From Acidobacteriota bacterium (GTDB lineage Bacteria; Acidobacteriota; Terriglobia; Bryobacterales; UBA6623), in the NCBI GenBank assembly GCA_016125275.1, contig WGMB01000007.1, positions 434,001 to 498,000 of the forward strand: a stretch of DNA of 64,000 nucleotides, in the 5' to 3' direction. Shown here in pieces: positions 37,674 to 46,168 of this stretch. Within the stretch, counting starts at the first letter, position 1, and every line of letters starts with the position of its first letter. Below the pieces are notes generated by a model that was not told the DNA's origin, did not search any database, and saw only the letters and a list, made by a program, of their open reading frames with translations. The position numbers were made by a program, and so were the translations under genes.

Positions 37674-40174
37674 CGGCTCTCGCCACAGGGAACGTCCTCG
37701 TTCCGAACCGGGTCTCGATCGTCGCGCCGTGTTACAACGTCGAGCAGTTCCTGACCGAGTTCCTGGACTCCCTGCTGGCCCAAACCTACAAAGACCTCGA
37801 GATCATCCTCGTCAATGACGGCGCCACCGACCGGACCGGCGAGATGCTGCGCGAGGCCAAGCCCCGGCTCGAAGCCGAAGGCTATCTCGTCAAGCTGATC
37901 GAACAGCAGAACAAAGGCCTCGGCGGGGCCGTCGACACAGGGCTCAAGCACTTCACCGGCGAGTTCCTGATGTGGCCGGACCCCGACGACTGGCTGACCC
38001 CCGAGTCCGTCGAGCGGCGCGTGCAGATCATGCGCCAGAACCCCGACGTCGGGCTCCTGCGCACCAACGCGCGCCTGTTCGTGCAGGACCGCGGCGAGTT
38101 TGACGGCCACTGGTTCCCGGTCGACACGCCCGCGCACCGGCCGGTCCGCCTGTTCGAAGACTTCCTCTACATGCGCTACTTCTTCGCGCCCGTGTGCCAC
38201 ATGGTGCGCAGCGAGATGTTCCTGCGCGTGCATCCGGACCGCTCGATCTTCTTCACGCGCGCCTCGTCGCAGAACTTCCAGCTCCTGGTGCCGCTCGTCG
38301 AGGCCTACCCCGTGCTGCAGGTCGGCGAGCCCCTGGCGAACTACCGCGTGCGCGAAGACTCCCGCTCCCGGGCCACCAAGACGCACGAATCCCTGATGCG
38401 TCGTTTCGATCAGCTCTACGAGCTGGCCGACCAGACCATTCCGCGGCTGCGGACCTACCGCTCGGACGCCCACCAGACGCTGCGCAACTTCCACTGGCGC
38501 ATGCGCATGCTGCCGACGGCGTTTCGCGGCGCCATGTACGAGCGAGCCTCCGGGCTCGTGGAAAAGAGCGCCATCCCGCGGCCCCGCAAGGTCTTCGCCC
38601 AGACCCTGTTGCGCGTCCGCTGCAACCCGGTCTTCCGCAAGGTCGACCAAGTCTCCGGCCGAATCGCCTCGCGCGCCCTCGCGCGCACCTTCGACGCCAC
38701 CGTCCGGATGCCGGCCGACGAGATGCGTTGGGGCCGCGATCCCGTCTGGGCCGAGCCCGAGGCCGGCGTCGGCGGTCTGCAAAGCGTCGTGTCCGGCGGC
38801 TACTGCGTGGGCTGCGGCGTCTGTTCCGCCCTGGACCCGCGCATCCGCATGGAGCGCGACGAAATGGAGCGCTATCAAGCCCTCCTCCCCCAGGGCCCCG
38901 TGCGGAAGGAGGCCGAGCGAGCCTGTCCCTTCGCCGACGGGACCGCCAGCGAGGACGAGATCGCCGGCGAGCTCTACACCGATCCCGAGCTACGGCGCGA
39001 CTCGAACCTCGGCGTTCACCTGGAAACCTTCGCCGGCTGGGTGGAAGAGGAAGACTTCCGCAAGCAAGGCTCCTCCGGCGGCATGGGCGCCTGGTTGCTC
39101 TGCGAGCTCCTGCGCAAGGGGCTGGTGGATCAAGTCGTGCACGTCGCGGAGATGCCGCGCACGCCCGATGACGCCGACGCTCCGCTGTTCGCCTTCAAGG
39201 TCTCGACCACCGAAGCCGAAGTGCGCGCTCACGCCAAGTCCCGCTATTACCCGGTCGAGCTCTCCGATGTCGTCTCCCACATCTTGGCCACACCCGGGCG
39301 CTACGCCGTCGTCGCCGTGCCCTGCTTCGCCAAGGCTCTGCGGCTGGCGGCGCGCCAGTCGGCGCCGCTTGCCGAGCGGCTGGCCTTCGTGGTGGGCATC
39401 GTGTGCGGCCACCTCAAGAGCGGAGCCTTCGCTGAATCCTTGGCCTGGCAGTGCGGCATAGCCCCGCCGGACCTGGTTGACGTGGACTTTCGCATGAAGC
39501 TCGAAGGGCGTCCCGCCAGCCGCTACGGCCTGCGCGTCGACGGCTTGGTCGACGGGCGCCCGGTCAGCGTCACGCGCCCCATGGAGGGCCTCATCGGCGC
39601 CAACTGGGGCCACGGCCTCTTCAAGCTCAAGGCCTGCGAGTTTTGCGACGACGTGCTGGCCGAGACCGCTGACGTCACGGTCGGCGACGCCTGGCTGCCG
39701 CAGTACGACGCCGACTCGCGCGGTACGAACGTGGCCGTCGTCCGCCACCGCCAGGTCCTCACGCTCATGCAGGAGGCGGCCGCGGAAGGGCGCCTTCGCC
39801 TGGACGACCTCTCCGCCCAAGCCGTCGCCGCGTCCCAAGCCGGCGGCCTGCGCCACCGCCGCGACGGCCTCGCCTATCGGCTCTGGTTGGCGGACCGGGA
39901 AGGCGTCTGGCGGCCCAACAAGCGCGTCTCGCCCAAGGCTTCGCACCTCACGCCCAAGCTCCAGCGCATCCACCGCCTGCGCTACGCCCTGGGACAAGCC
40001 AGCCACGCAGCCTTTCTCCAGGCCAAGCAGGCCGGCGATTTCACTGTGTTTACTGACAAGCTCACGCCGCTGATCCGTCGCTACGATCGCGAGCAGAGCC
40101 GCTCGCTGGCCCGCCGGGTCGCCGGCTACGCCAAGCGAACCCTATTCGGTTCCAAACGGGCCGCCGGGGCCTGA
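37670..40174 (+). CDS. GT2 glycosyltransferase fused to FrhB-like iron-sulfur domain
   Basis: Protein of 834 residues. Residues 14 to about 235 are a family 2 glycosyltransferase (VSIVAPCYNVEQF, LVNDGATD, DPDDW at 104-108). A basic helical linker (~240-365) leads to a coenzyme F420 hydrogenase beta-subunit (FrhB)-like domain. That domain has Cys ligands 379, 382 and 385 (CVGCGVC) plus C419-P for a 4Fe-4S cluster, then the FrhB N and C blocks (GSSGGM, SRYYPVEL, VAVPCFAKALRL, VGIVCGHLKS, KACEFCDDVLAETADVTVGDAW). FrhB-like genes often sit beside pyruvyltransferases in polysaccharide loci, as here, but I know them mainly as separate proteins. The redox partner (F420 or flavin) is not evident. Confidence 0.87.
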   Translation: MTALATGNVLVPNRVSIVAPCYNVEQFLTEFLDSLLAQTYKDLEIILVNDGATDRTGEMLREAKPRLEAEGYLVKLIEQQNKGLGGAVDTGLKHFTGEFLMWPDPDDWLTPESVERRVQIMRQNPDVGLLRTNARLFVQDRGEFDGHWFPVDTPAHRPVRLFEDFLYMRYFFAPVCHMVRSEMFLRVHPDRSIFFTRASSQNFQLLVPLVEAYPVLQVGEPLANYRVREDSRSRATKTHESLMRRFDQLYELADQTIPRLRTYRSDAHQTLRNFHWRMRMLPTAFRGAMYERASGLVEKSAIPRPRKVFAQTLLRVRCNPVFRKVDQVSGRIASRALARTFDATVRMPADEMRWGRDPVWAEPEAGVGGLQSVVSGGYCVGCGVCSALDPRIRMERDEMERYQALLPQGPVRKEAERACPFADGTASEDEIAGELYTDPELRRDSNLGVHLETFAGWVEEEDFRKQGSSGGMGAWLLCELLRKGLVDQVVHVAEMPRTPDDADAPLFAFKVSTTEAEVRAHAKSRYYPVELSDVVSHILATPGRYAVVAVPCFAKALRLAARQSAPLAERLAFVVGIVCGHLKSGAFAESLAWQCGIAPPDLVDVDFRMKLEGRPASRYGLRVDGLVDGRPVSVTRPMEGLIGANWGHGLFKLKACEFCDDVLAETADVTVGDAWLPQYDADSRGTNVAVVRHRQVLTLMQEAAAEGRLRLDDLSAQAVAASQAGGLRHRRDGLAYRLWLADREGVWRPNKRVSPKASHLTPKLQRIHRLRYALGQASHAAFLQAKQAGDFTVFTDKLTPLIRRYDREQSRSLARRVAGYAKRTLFGSKRAAGA

Positions 40175-40204
40175 GAACCGTCTCCGCCCACCCACCCCAC
40201 TGCC

Positions 40205-41476
40205 ATGAGCCAAACAGCATCCGCCACCCTGCCGACTCCGCCGACGGCCCCCCCGACCCGGATTCTCCTGGTCGGCAACGCGCCCCACCGCAACCGCGGT
40301 TGCGAAGCGATCGTCCGCGGCACGATGGAGATCCTCGAGGCGACTTTCGGGCCGAATCTCGTGGTCTCGTCCGGCGTCATGGCGGCGCCGAGCACCGTGG
40401 AAGCGCAGCAGGCTCGGGAGCTCGACCCGCGCGTCACGTCCTTCTCGGTCTCGCAGATCGGCCCCCGCGGCTCCCTGAAGTGGTGGCTCTCGCAGGCGAA
40501 CGCCCGCCTCGGCGCCGACTTCAACCACCACGTGCGCGACCTCGCCGGCCGCGTCCAGGGCTCCGTGGCCGCTCTCGAGGTCGGCGGCGACAACTACTCC
40601 TTGGACTACGGCCGGCCCACCAAGTACATGGCCGTCGACAACGCCCTGATGGCGCAGGGCATCCCTGTCGTGATCTGGGGCGCTTCGGTGGGGCCCTTCG
40701 ACAAGGACCCCTCCTTCGCGCCAAAGATCTTCGCCCATCTCAAGCGTCTCGACGGCATCTTCGTCCGCGAGCCGAAGACCCTGCGGTACCTGCGCGAGAA
40801 CGGCGTCGAGCACAACGTTCGCCAGGTCGCCGATCCCGCCTTCGTGATGCGGCCCGTGGCGCCGCGCGACGAGAGCCTCCGTACGCTGGTTCGCGACGGC
40901 AGCATCGGCATCAACATCAGTCCGCTGATCGCCCGCTACATGGAAGGCGACCTGGACCAGTGGCGGGACCGCGCCGCGGAGCTCGTCGCCGCCGCGGCGC
41001 GCTTGGGACGCCCCATCTTGCTGGCGCCCCACGTCGGCGCCACGCTCGAGAAGGACGACGACTTCTCCTTCCTGCGCAGCATCCAGCGCAAGCTCGCCTC
41101 TTCCCTGCCGGTCCCCATCGACATCCTGCCCGATGGGCTCAGCGCCGGGGAGAGCAAGTGGCTCATCGCCCGCTGCTCCATCTTCGCCGGCGCGCGCACG
41201 CACGCGACCATCGCCGCCTTGTCGACCGCGGTCCCGACCCTCAGCTTGAGCTACAGCGTCAAGGCTCTGGGGATCAACGAAGACCTGTTCGGTCACCAGG
41301 AGTTCTGCCAATCCATCAAGACCCTGACGCCCGAACCCTTCGTCGCCGGCCTCTCTCGGTTGCTTGCCGAGGAGAGCTCGATCCGCAAACACCTCGAAGA
41401 GGTCCTGCCCGGCGTGCGGCGCCGCGTGATGAGCGCCGGACCGCTGCTGGCGGACATTCTCTCGGGCGGACGCTAG
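40205..41476 (+). CDS. Polysaccharide pyruvyltransferase family protein
   Basis: Protein of 423 residues of the WcaK/CsaB family: NRGCEAIVRGTMEIL near the start, EVGGDNYSLDYG, PVVIWGASVGPF, the central block FVREPKTLRYLRENG, SIGINISPL and the C-terminal GARTHATIAALSTAVPTLSLSYSVKALG. Family members add pyruvate ketals to sugars using PEP, though many are uncharacterised. It follows the FrhB fusion by 30 bases. It is unlike the pyruvyltransferase half of the protein at 17072, so the window has two distinct members. Confidence 0.85.
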   Translation: MSQTASATLPTPPTAPPTRILLVGNAPHRNRGCEAIVRGTMEILEATFGPNLVVSSGVMAAPSTVEAQQARELDPRVTSFSVSQIGPRGSLKWWLSQANARLGADFNHHVRDLAGRVQGSVAALEVGGDNYSLDYGRPTKYMAVDNALMAQGIPVVIWGASVGPFDKDPSFAPKIFAHLKRLDGIFVREPKTLRYLRENGVEHNVRQVADPAFVMRPVAPRDESLRTLVRDGSIGINISPLIARYMEGDLDQWRDRAAELVAAAARLGRPILLAPHVGATLEKDDDFSFLRSIQRKLASSLPVPIDILPDGLSAGESKWLIARCSIFAGARTHATIAALSTAVPTLSLSYSVKALGINEDLFGHQEFCQSIKTLTPEPFVAGLSRLLAEESSIRKHLEEVLPGVRRRVMSAGPLLADILSGGR

Positions 41477-41486
41477 AGGAGTGAGC

Positions 41487-42419
41487 GTGTCGGTCTCGAT
41501 CGTCATCCCTTGCTTCAACAAGCGCGCCTACGTGGCCGAGGCCATCGAGAGCGCCCTGGCGCAGACCTACGCCTGCGAGGTGATCGTCGTCGACGACGGC
41601 TCCACCGACGGCAGTCTCGAGGTCGTCCGGCGCTACGAGGGACGCATCCGCTGGGTCACCGGGCCCAACCAAGGCGGCAGCGCCGCGCGCAACCGAGGCA
41701 TCGAGCTGGCCTCCGGTTCCCTGATCCAGTTCTTGGACGCCGACGACGCCCTGGCGCCTGACAAGGTCGAGGCCCAAGTCCGCGCTCTGGAAACCGAGCC
41801 CGCCCACAGCGTCGCCTTCTGCCCTTGGTCGCTGTTTCACGACGACGGCTCCGTCGACAAACCCGATCCCCGCCCCTACTGGAAGAGCTACGACGAGGGC
41901 CTGGACCTGCTGCTGGACATGTGGCGCCTCGGGGGCTTCTTCCCTCCCCACGCCTGGCTGGTGCCTAAGTCGCTGATCGAGGTCGCCGGCGCTTGGAACA
42001 CCCGGCTGACCGGCGACGACGACGGCGAGTTCTTCGCAAGAATCCTCATGCGCGGCGCCCGCATCGTCTTCACCCCGCAGACCGGCGTCCGCTACCGCAA
42101 TCCGCCCGACGGCTCCGTCAGCCGGAACCGTTCCATGAAGTCCGCGCTCAGCTTCTTCGCCGCCTATGAGATGGTCGCCTCGGCCATCGCGGCCCGGCGC
42201 TGGGACGGCGCCGCGCGCCGCGCCTGCCTCAGCCGCGTGCGCAAGACCGCCTACGCCTGGCGCGACGTGGACGAGATCGTCGACCGCGCCGCCGCCTACG
42301 AAAAGGAGATCGGCGGCTTCGACTTCAGCCCCTCGCTCCCCCGCGGCGCGCGCTATCTGATCGGATTGTTCGGCATCAAGCAGGGACTCCGCATCCGCGA
42401 CGCCATCCAGAGCCGCTAA
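41487..42419 (+). CDS. Family 2 glycosyltransferase
   Basis: Protein of 310 residues with the GT-A fold: VSIVIPCFNKRAYVAEAIESAL, VVDDGSTDGS, NQGGSAARNRGIELASG, DADD for the metal and nucleotide-sugar, then GDDDGEFFARIL. No membrane helices. GTG 41487 lies six bases after GAGGA; a GTG two codons earlier would leave no spacing, so 41487 is preferred. Last gene of the operon, directly followed by a hairpin. Confidence 0.88.
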   Translation: MSVSIVIPCFNKRAYVAEAIESALAQTYACEVIVVDDGSTDGSLEVVRRYEGRIRWVTGPNQGGSAARNRGIELASGSLIQFLDADDALAPDKVEAQVRALETEPAHSVAFCPWSLFHDDGSVDKPDPRPYWKSYDEGLDLLLDMWRLGGFFPPHAWLVPKSLIEVAGAWNTRLTGDDDGEFFARILMRGARIVFTPQTGVRYRNPPDGSVSRNRSMKSALSFFAAYEMVASAIAARRWDGAARRACLSRVRKTAYAWRDVDEIVDRAAAYEKEIGGFDFSPSLPRGARYLIGLFGIKQGLRIRDAIQSR

Positions 42420-42438
42420 CGGCGTCCCCGCGACGCCG
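42420..42438. terminator. Hairpin between convergent genes
   Basis: CGGCGTC (42420-42426) and GACGCCG (42432-42438) form a perfect seven-pair stem with a five-base loop right after the glycosyltransferase stop. There is no T run, so it is a weak or factor-assisted terminator for either strand. Confidence 0.55.
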
Positions 42439-42471
42439 AATCCCCTCCGCCGCTCGCTCCCTCCGCCCGCC

Positions 42472-43134
42472 TCAGGCCTTGCGGCCGACGCTGATGCGTT
42501 CCAGCAGCTCGGTCATCGAATCCACCAGCAGGTCCGGCGGCGTCTCCACCAAGCTTTCGGGCCGCAGGCCGTAGGTCACGCCCGCTGACGTCGTGCCGGC
42601 GTTGCGCGCCGTCAGGATGTCCACCGAGCTGTCGCCGATCATCAGCGTCTGCTCCGGCCCGAGCTCCGTCTCCTGCATGATCCGCTGCAGCCCGTACGGG
42701 TCCGGCTTCTTCGTCTCGAAGCTGTTGCCGCCGTAGACGCACACAAAGCGGTCCCCCAGCCCCAGCCCCTCCAGAATCCGCTCGCTCGCCCGCACCGGCT
42801 TGTTCGTCAGCACCGCCAGCGTCCGGCCCTCGGCCGTCCAGGCGTCCAGAGACTCCTGCACGCCCGGGTACAGCCGCGTGTGGTCCAGCAGGTGGTTGCT
42901 GTAGTAGTCCAGGAACAGCTCCAGCCCGCGCGCCGCCAGCTCGTCGGTCGCCGCCGTTCCCAGGGCCCGCCGAATCAGCGTCGGAGCGCCGTCGCCCACG
43001 TAGCTGTGCACCACCTCGTCGGGCAGCACGGGCAAATCCAGCATCTGCAGCACGGCGTTCACGGACACCGCCAAGTCCTTGGCCGAGTCGATCAGCGTGC
43101 CGTCGAGGTCGAAAACGAGGCGGTTGAAGCTCAA
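42472..43134 (-). CDS. gph: HAD-family phosphatase, phosphoglycolate phosphatase-like
   Basis: Protein of 220 residues with HAD motifs I (D9/D11 in VFDLDGT), II (LTNKP), III (KKPDP) and IV (GDSSVD). The cap domain and overall length match Gph, which dephosphorylates 2-phosphoglycolate, although sister enzymes act on other sugar or nucleotide phosphates. The start appears to be TTG (43134), giving the typical SFNRLVFDLDGT opening. Convergent with the polysaccharide operon and divergent from the small propeller gene. Confidence 0.82.
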   Translation of the reverse strand: MSFNRLVFDLDGTLIDSAKDLAVSVNAVLQMLDLPVLPDEVVHSYVGDGAPTLIRRALGTAATDELAARGLELFLDYYSNHLLDHTRLYPGVQESLDAWTAEGRTLAVLTNKPVRASERILEGLGLGDRFVCVYGGNSFETKKPDPYGLQRIMQETELGPEQTLMIGDSSVDILTARNAGTTSAGVTYGLRPESLVETPPDLLVDSMTELLERISVGRKA

Positions 43135-43164
43135 CTTGTCAGTCTATCAACCCTCGTTCGGCTA

Positions 43165-43170
43165 TATACT
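43165..43170 (+). promoter_or_regulatory. -10 element of small propeller gene
   Basis: TATACT, 27 bases before ATG 43198, with the strong GGAGGA site (43184-43189) between them. No good -35 at the right spacing (TTGTCA at 43136 is 23 bases away). Confidence 0.4.
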
Positions 43171-43197
43171 GTCGGGCGAACCCGGAGGAAACTCGCC

Positions 43198-43944
43198 ATG
43201 ACGCGCCGCCATCTTCTACTGTCCGCCACGATCTTCGCCGGAGTCGGGCGCGCCACCGTCCCCACCCGCCAGGCCAAGCCCGAAAGGATGTTCGACTCCC
43301 CCGGCGGCCACCCCAACGGCCTGCAGGCCACCGCCGACGGCCTTTGGATCCTCGACCAGGGCGACAACCACGCCTACCTGGTGAGCTGGAAGAAGGGCAA
43401 GCTGCTGCGCAGCCTCGAAACCGAGTCCGACCGCGGCAGCGGCATCGGCTTCGACGGCTCCGCCATCTGGATCGCCTCCACCTACAACTGCAAGACCATC
43501 AAGGCCGACCCGAAAACCGGCAAGACCCTCGCCGTCTTCGAGACGCCCGGCTGCGGGCAGGTGAGCTGGGGCGACAACCCCAACCGGCCCCGCACCGGCG
43601 CTCACGGCATCGAGTTCAAGGACGGCAAAATGTGGATCGCCGTGCCGCCGTCGGAGACCATCTACCGCCTCGACCCGGCCACCCAGAAGGTCGAGCATCA
43701 GATCCCCGCGCCCGGCCACCGGCCGCACGGCATCAGCTTTCAGGGAGATTGGCTTTGGTGTACGGAATCCAATCACATGGCTTTCTACCGGCTCGACCCC
43801 AAGACCGGCGAGCAGACCGCCAAGCTCGAGCTGGCCAAGGACGCTCCCACGCCCCACGGCATGAGCATCTGGGACGGCGCCATCTGGTACTCCGACGCCG
43901 ACGGGACCGGCGCCATCTACCGCGTCCCGCTGCCGTCTCTGTAA
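43198..43944 (+). CDS. Vgb/SMP-30-like six-bladed propeller protein
   Basis: Protein of 248 residues with a Tat-like or Sec leader (TRRHLLLSATIFAGVGRA). Repeated blades read GLQATADGLWILDQGDN, GIGFDGSAIWIAST, GIEFKDGKMWIAVPPS, GISFQGDWLWCTES and GMSIWDGAIWYSDADG: an NHL/SMP-30/virginiamycin-lyase-type propeller. Metal-binding or catalytic residues cannot be assigned by eye. The ATG has an ideal GGAGGA eight bases upstream. Likely a periplasmic or secreted lactonase-like or binding protein. Confidence 0.7.
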   Translation: MTRRHLLLSATIFAGVGRATVPTRQAKPERMFDSPGGHPNGLQATADGLWILDQGDNHAYLVSWKKGKLLRSLETESDRGSGIGFDGSAIWIASTYNCKTIKADPKTGKTLAVFETPGCGQVSWGDNPNRPRTGAHGIEFKDGKMWIAVPPSETIYRLDPATQKVEHQIPAPGHRPHGISFQGDWLWCTESNHMAFYRLDPKTGEQTAKLELAKDAPTPHGMSIWDGAIWYSDADGTGAIYRVPLPSL

Positions 43945-43980
43945 CCCCGCGCGGGTCGATACACTGAGGGCGAGGGGCCC

Positions 43981-44811
43981 ATGTCCTCCGTCCGCAGTCG
44001 GCGCTTGGACCGATTCGCTCGCGAGGCGACCCAGGCGCGCATCCAGGCGCTTCGCCTCGAGATGAAGCGCGCCCGCCGCTCGCAACACCCCGACCAAGTC
44101 CACGACCTGCGGGTCAGCATCCGCCGTCTGCGCGCCTGCCTGGCCGCCTTCCCCACCGTCTTCTCTCGTCACCGGACCCGCTCCTTGCGCAAGCGGCTGC
44201 GGCGCCTGTTTCACCTCGCCGGCCGCGTCCGCGACGCCGACATCGCCGTCGAACTGCGTTCCGGCGACCCGCGCGCCTGCAAGGACCTCCGCGCCGCCCG
44301 GCGCAAGGACGCCCGCCGCCTCCGCCGCAAGCTGCGCAAGGGCCCCCGCCGGAGCATCCTGCGCCGCGCCCGGGCCGCGCTCCGCCACGCCGCCCCCGAC
44401 CCCCGCGACGCCGCCGCCCTGGCCGCCGAAAACCTCGGCGCCGAGATGGCCGCGCTGCTCGCCCACGGCGAGCGCGCCGTCCCCTCCGACGCTCCCCCCC
44501 AACAGCTCCATCAGCTCCGCATCCGCGTCAAGAAGCTGCGCTACGCCTGCGAGATCTTCGAGCCGCTGCTGGGCCGCGCGGCGCGCGAGCGCATCGACCT
44601 GCTCAGCGGCCTCCAAGACGTTCTCGGCGCCATTCAGGACTGCCAAACCGCCCTGGCCCACGCCGCGCCCGACGATCTGAGCTTCCGCGCCGACGCCGAA
44701 GCCCGCCGGGAGAGCCTCCGCGGCCGCCTGCGGGAGTATTGGCGCCGCCGATTGGACGACGCCGCCCCGGCCGTTTTCCGCGCCGCAACCGGGTCGGCCG
44801 GAGCGACGTAG
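43981..44811 (+). CDS. CHAD domain protein
   Basis: Protein of 276 residues, very rich in Arg. CHAD signatures: VHDLRVSIRRLRACLAAF and the repeat copy LHQLRIRVKKLRYACEIFEPLLG, then LQDVLGAIQDCQ. The helical bundle with conserved basic residues binds inorganic polyphosphate in characterised members. No signal, no CYTH partner. A TACACT box lies 16 bases before ATG 43981. Target to polyphosphate granules is an inference. Confidence 0.88.
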   Translation: MSSVRSRRLDRFAREATQARIQALRLEMKRARRSQHPDQVHDLRVSIRRLRACLAAFPTVFSRHRTRSLRKRLRRLFHLAGRVRDADIAVELRSGDPRACKDLRAARRKDARRLRRKLRKGPRRSILRRARAALRHAAPDPRDAAALAAENLGAEMAALLAHGERAVPSDAPPQQLHQLRIRVKKLRYACEIFEPLLGRAARERIDLLSGLQDVLGAIQDCQTALAHAAPDDLSFRADAEARRESLRGRLREYWRRRLDDAAPAVFRAATGSAGAT

Positions 44812-44817
44812 TATGAT
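44812..44817 (+). promoter_or_regulatory. -10-like element before the S41 homolog
   Basis: TATGAT immediately after the CHAD stop codon. If used, transcription would begin near 44824, which supports ATG 44864 rather than the in-frame ATG 44813 as the start of the next gene. Confidence 0.35.
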
Positions 44818-44863
44818 AAGGCGCAAGGTTTTCCGACAGCCTTTCAGGAGTCGCTTTCCACTC

Positions 44864-46084
44864 ATGAGCTCACGCGTAAAAGCCAGTGTCGTCTTCACGT
44901 CGATGCTGCTCACCATCATGCTGGTCGTTGGCGCCGTCATCGGCCGCAGCGAGGAGAAGACGGACGGAGCCTACCGGCCTCTGTCGGTCTACACCGAGGT
45001 CCTGGCGCGCATCAAGAGCGACTACGTCGAAGAGCCCGACGTCAAGAAAGTCACCCGCGGCGCCCTGCAAGGCCTGGTCGAGTACCTCGATCCGATGTCG
45101 AGCTACCTCTCGGCCGAGCAGTACTCCGAATACAAGGAGCGCATCGGCTTCCAGGACAAGGGCCGCGGCTGGTCCACCGGCATGGTCGCCCACAAGCGCG
45201 GCATGTACACGGCCGTCCTCTCGGTGCTGCCCGGCTCCCCGGCGGACAAGGCCGGCATCAAGCCCGGCGACCTCATCGAGGCCATCGACGACAAGGGCAC
45301 CCGCCTCATGCCCCCCGCGCTGCTCTACGCCCGCCTCAGCGGCGAGCCCGGCTCCTCGGTGCGCGTGCTCATCCGCTCCTCCAAGGACTATGAGGACCCG
45401 GTCGAGCATCGCCTTGAGCGCGCCAAGATCCAGCTCCCCGCCGTCCGCAGCGAGATGCTCGACGGCGACCTCGGACTGATCGACGTGAGCGTGTTCGACG
45501 ACAACACCGCCGCCGAGACCGCCGCCGCCGTCAAGAAGCTCGCCAAGGCCGGCGCCAAGGGCCTGATCCTCGACCTGCGCGAGAACTCCATCGGCGACAC
45601 CAAGCTGGGCTACAAGCTGGCCGAGCTGTTCGTCTCCGGCAAGGAGCTCGGCACGCTCGAGGGCCAGCGCTTCGAAAAGCAGACCTTCACCGCCGGCCCG
45701 AAGTCGGCCATCACCGACCTGCCGCTGTCGATCCTCATCGACCGCCCGGCCTCCGGCGCGGCCGAAGTCGCCGCCGCCGCCCTGCTCGACAATCACCGCG
45801 CCGACGTCATCGGCGAGACCACCTACGGGCTGGCCGCGCACCAGGAGACCATCGAGCTCGAGGACGGCGGCGCCCTGATCCTGTCGGTCGCCAAGTTCCA
45901 TCGCCCCGACGGCAAGTCGCTGCACGACGACGGCTTGGAGCCGAACTATCCGCTCGAGCCGGCGCAACTGCGGCTCTACCGCAACCCCGATCAGCGCGAG
46001 GAGGGCTACGAGGATCCCTTCCTCAAGAAGGCCCGCGAAGTGCTCAACGGGACCGCCGAGGCTCCGGCCGCCAAGGCCGCCTAA
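44864..46084 (+). CDS. S41 (CtpA/Tsp)-family protease homolog lacking the catalytic dyad
   Basis: Protein of 406 residues: an N-terminal membrane anchor, an S41 N-domain (VYTEVLARIKSDYVEEPD), PDZ (GMYTAVLSVLPGSPADKAGIKPGDLIEAID) and the S41 core. In Tsp the catalytic Ser sits in the SASASE block and Lys 25 residues later in FGKGTVQ. Here the corresponding block is RPASGAAE with Gly298 at the Ser position, and YGLAAHQ has Leu323 at the Lys position. Spacing is exactly conserved. It should therefore be non-proteolytic and may act as a PDZ adaptor or protease regulator. Ser297 is next to the site but Lys is absent. Confidence 0.82.
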   Translation: MSSRVKASVVFTSMLLTIMLVVGAVIGRSEEKTDGAYRPLSVYTEVLARIKSDYVEEPDVKKVTRGALQGLVEYLDPMSSYLSAEQYSEYKERIGFQDKGRGWSTGMVAHKRGMYTAVLSVLPGSPADKAGIKPGDLIEAIDDKGTRLMPPALLYARLSGEPGSSVRVLIRSSKDYEDPVEHRLERAKIQLPAVRSEMLDGDLGLIDVSVFDDNTAAETAAAVKKLAKAGAKGLILDLRENSIGDTKLGYKLAELFVSGKELGTLEGQRFEKQTFTAGPKSAITDLPLSILIDRPASGAAEVAAAALLDNHRADVIGETTYGLAAHQETIELEDGGALILSVAKFHRPDGKSLHDDGLEPNYPLEPAQLRLYRNPDQREEGYEDPFLKKAREVLNGTAEAPAAKAA

Positions 46085-46107
46085 CCGGCCCGCCTCCGCA
46101 AGACGGA

Positions 46108-46143
46108 AACGCCGCCCAACGCTGTGCGCAGCCGGGCGGCGTT
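46108..46143. terminator. Strong hairpin between convergent genes
   Basis: AACGCCGCCC (46108-46117) pairs perfectly with GGGCGGCGTT (46134-46143) around a 16-base loop; CGTCGTTTC follows. It lies between the S41 homolog and the convergent sulfatase and could serve both. Confidence 0.75.
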
Positions 46144-46168
46144 CGTCGTTTCTAGGGCTGGTTCCGGG

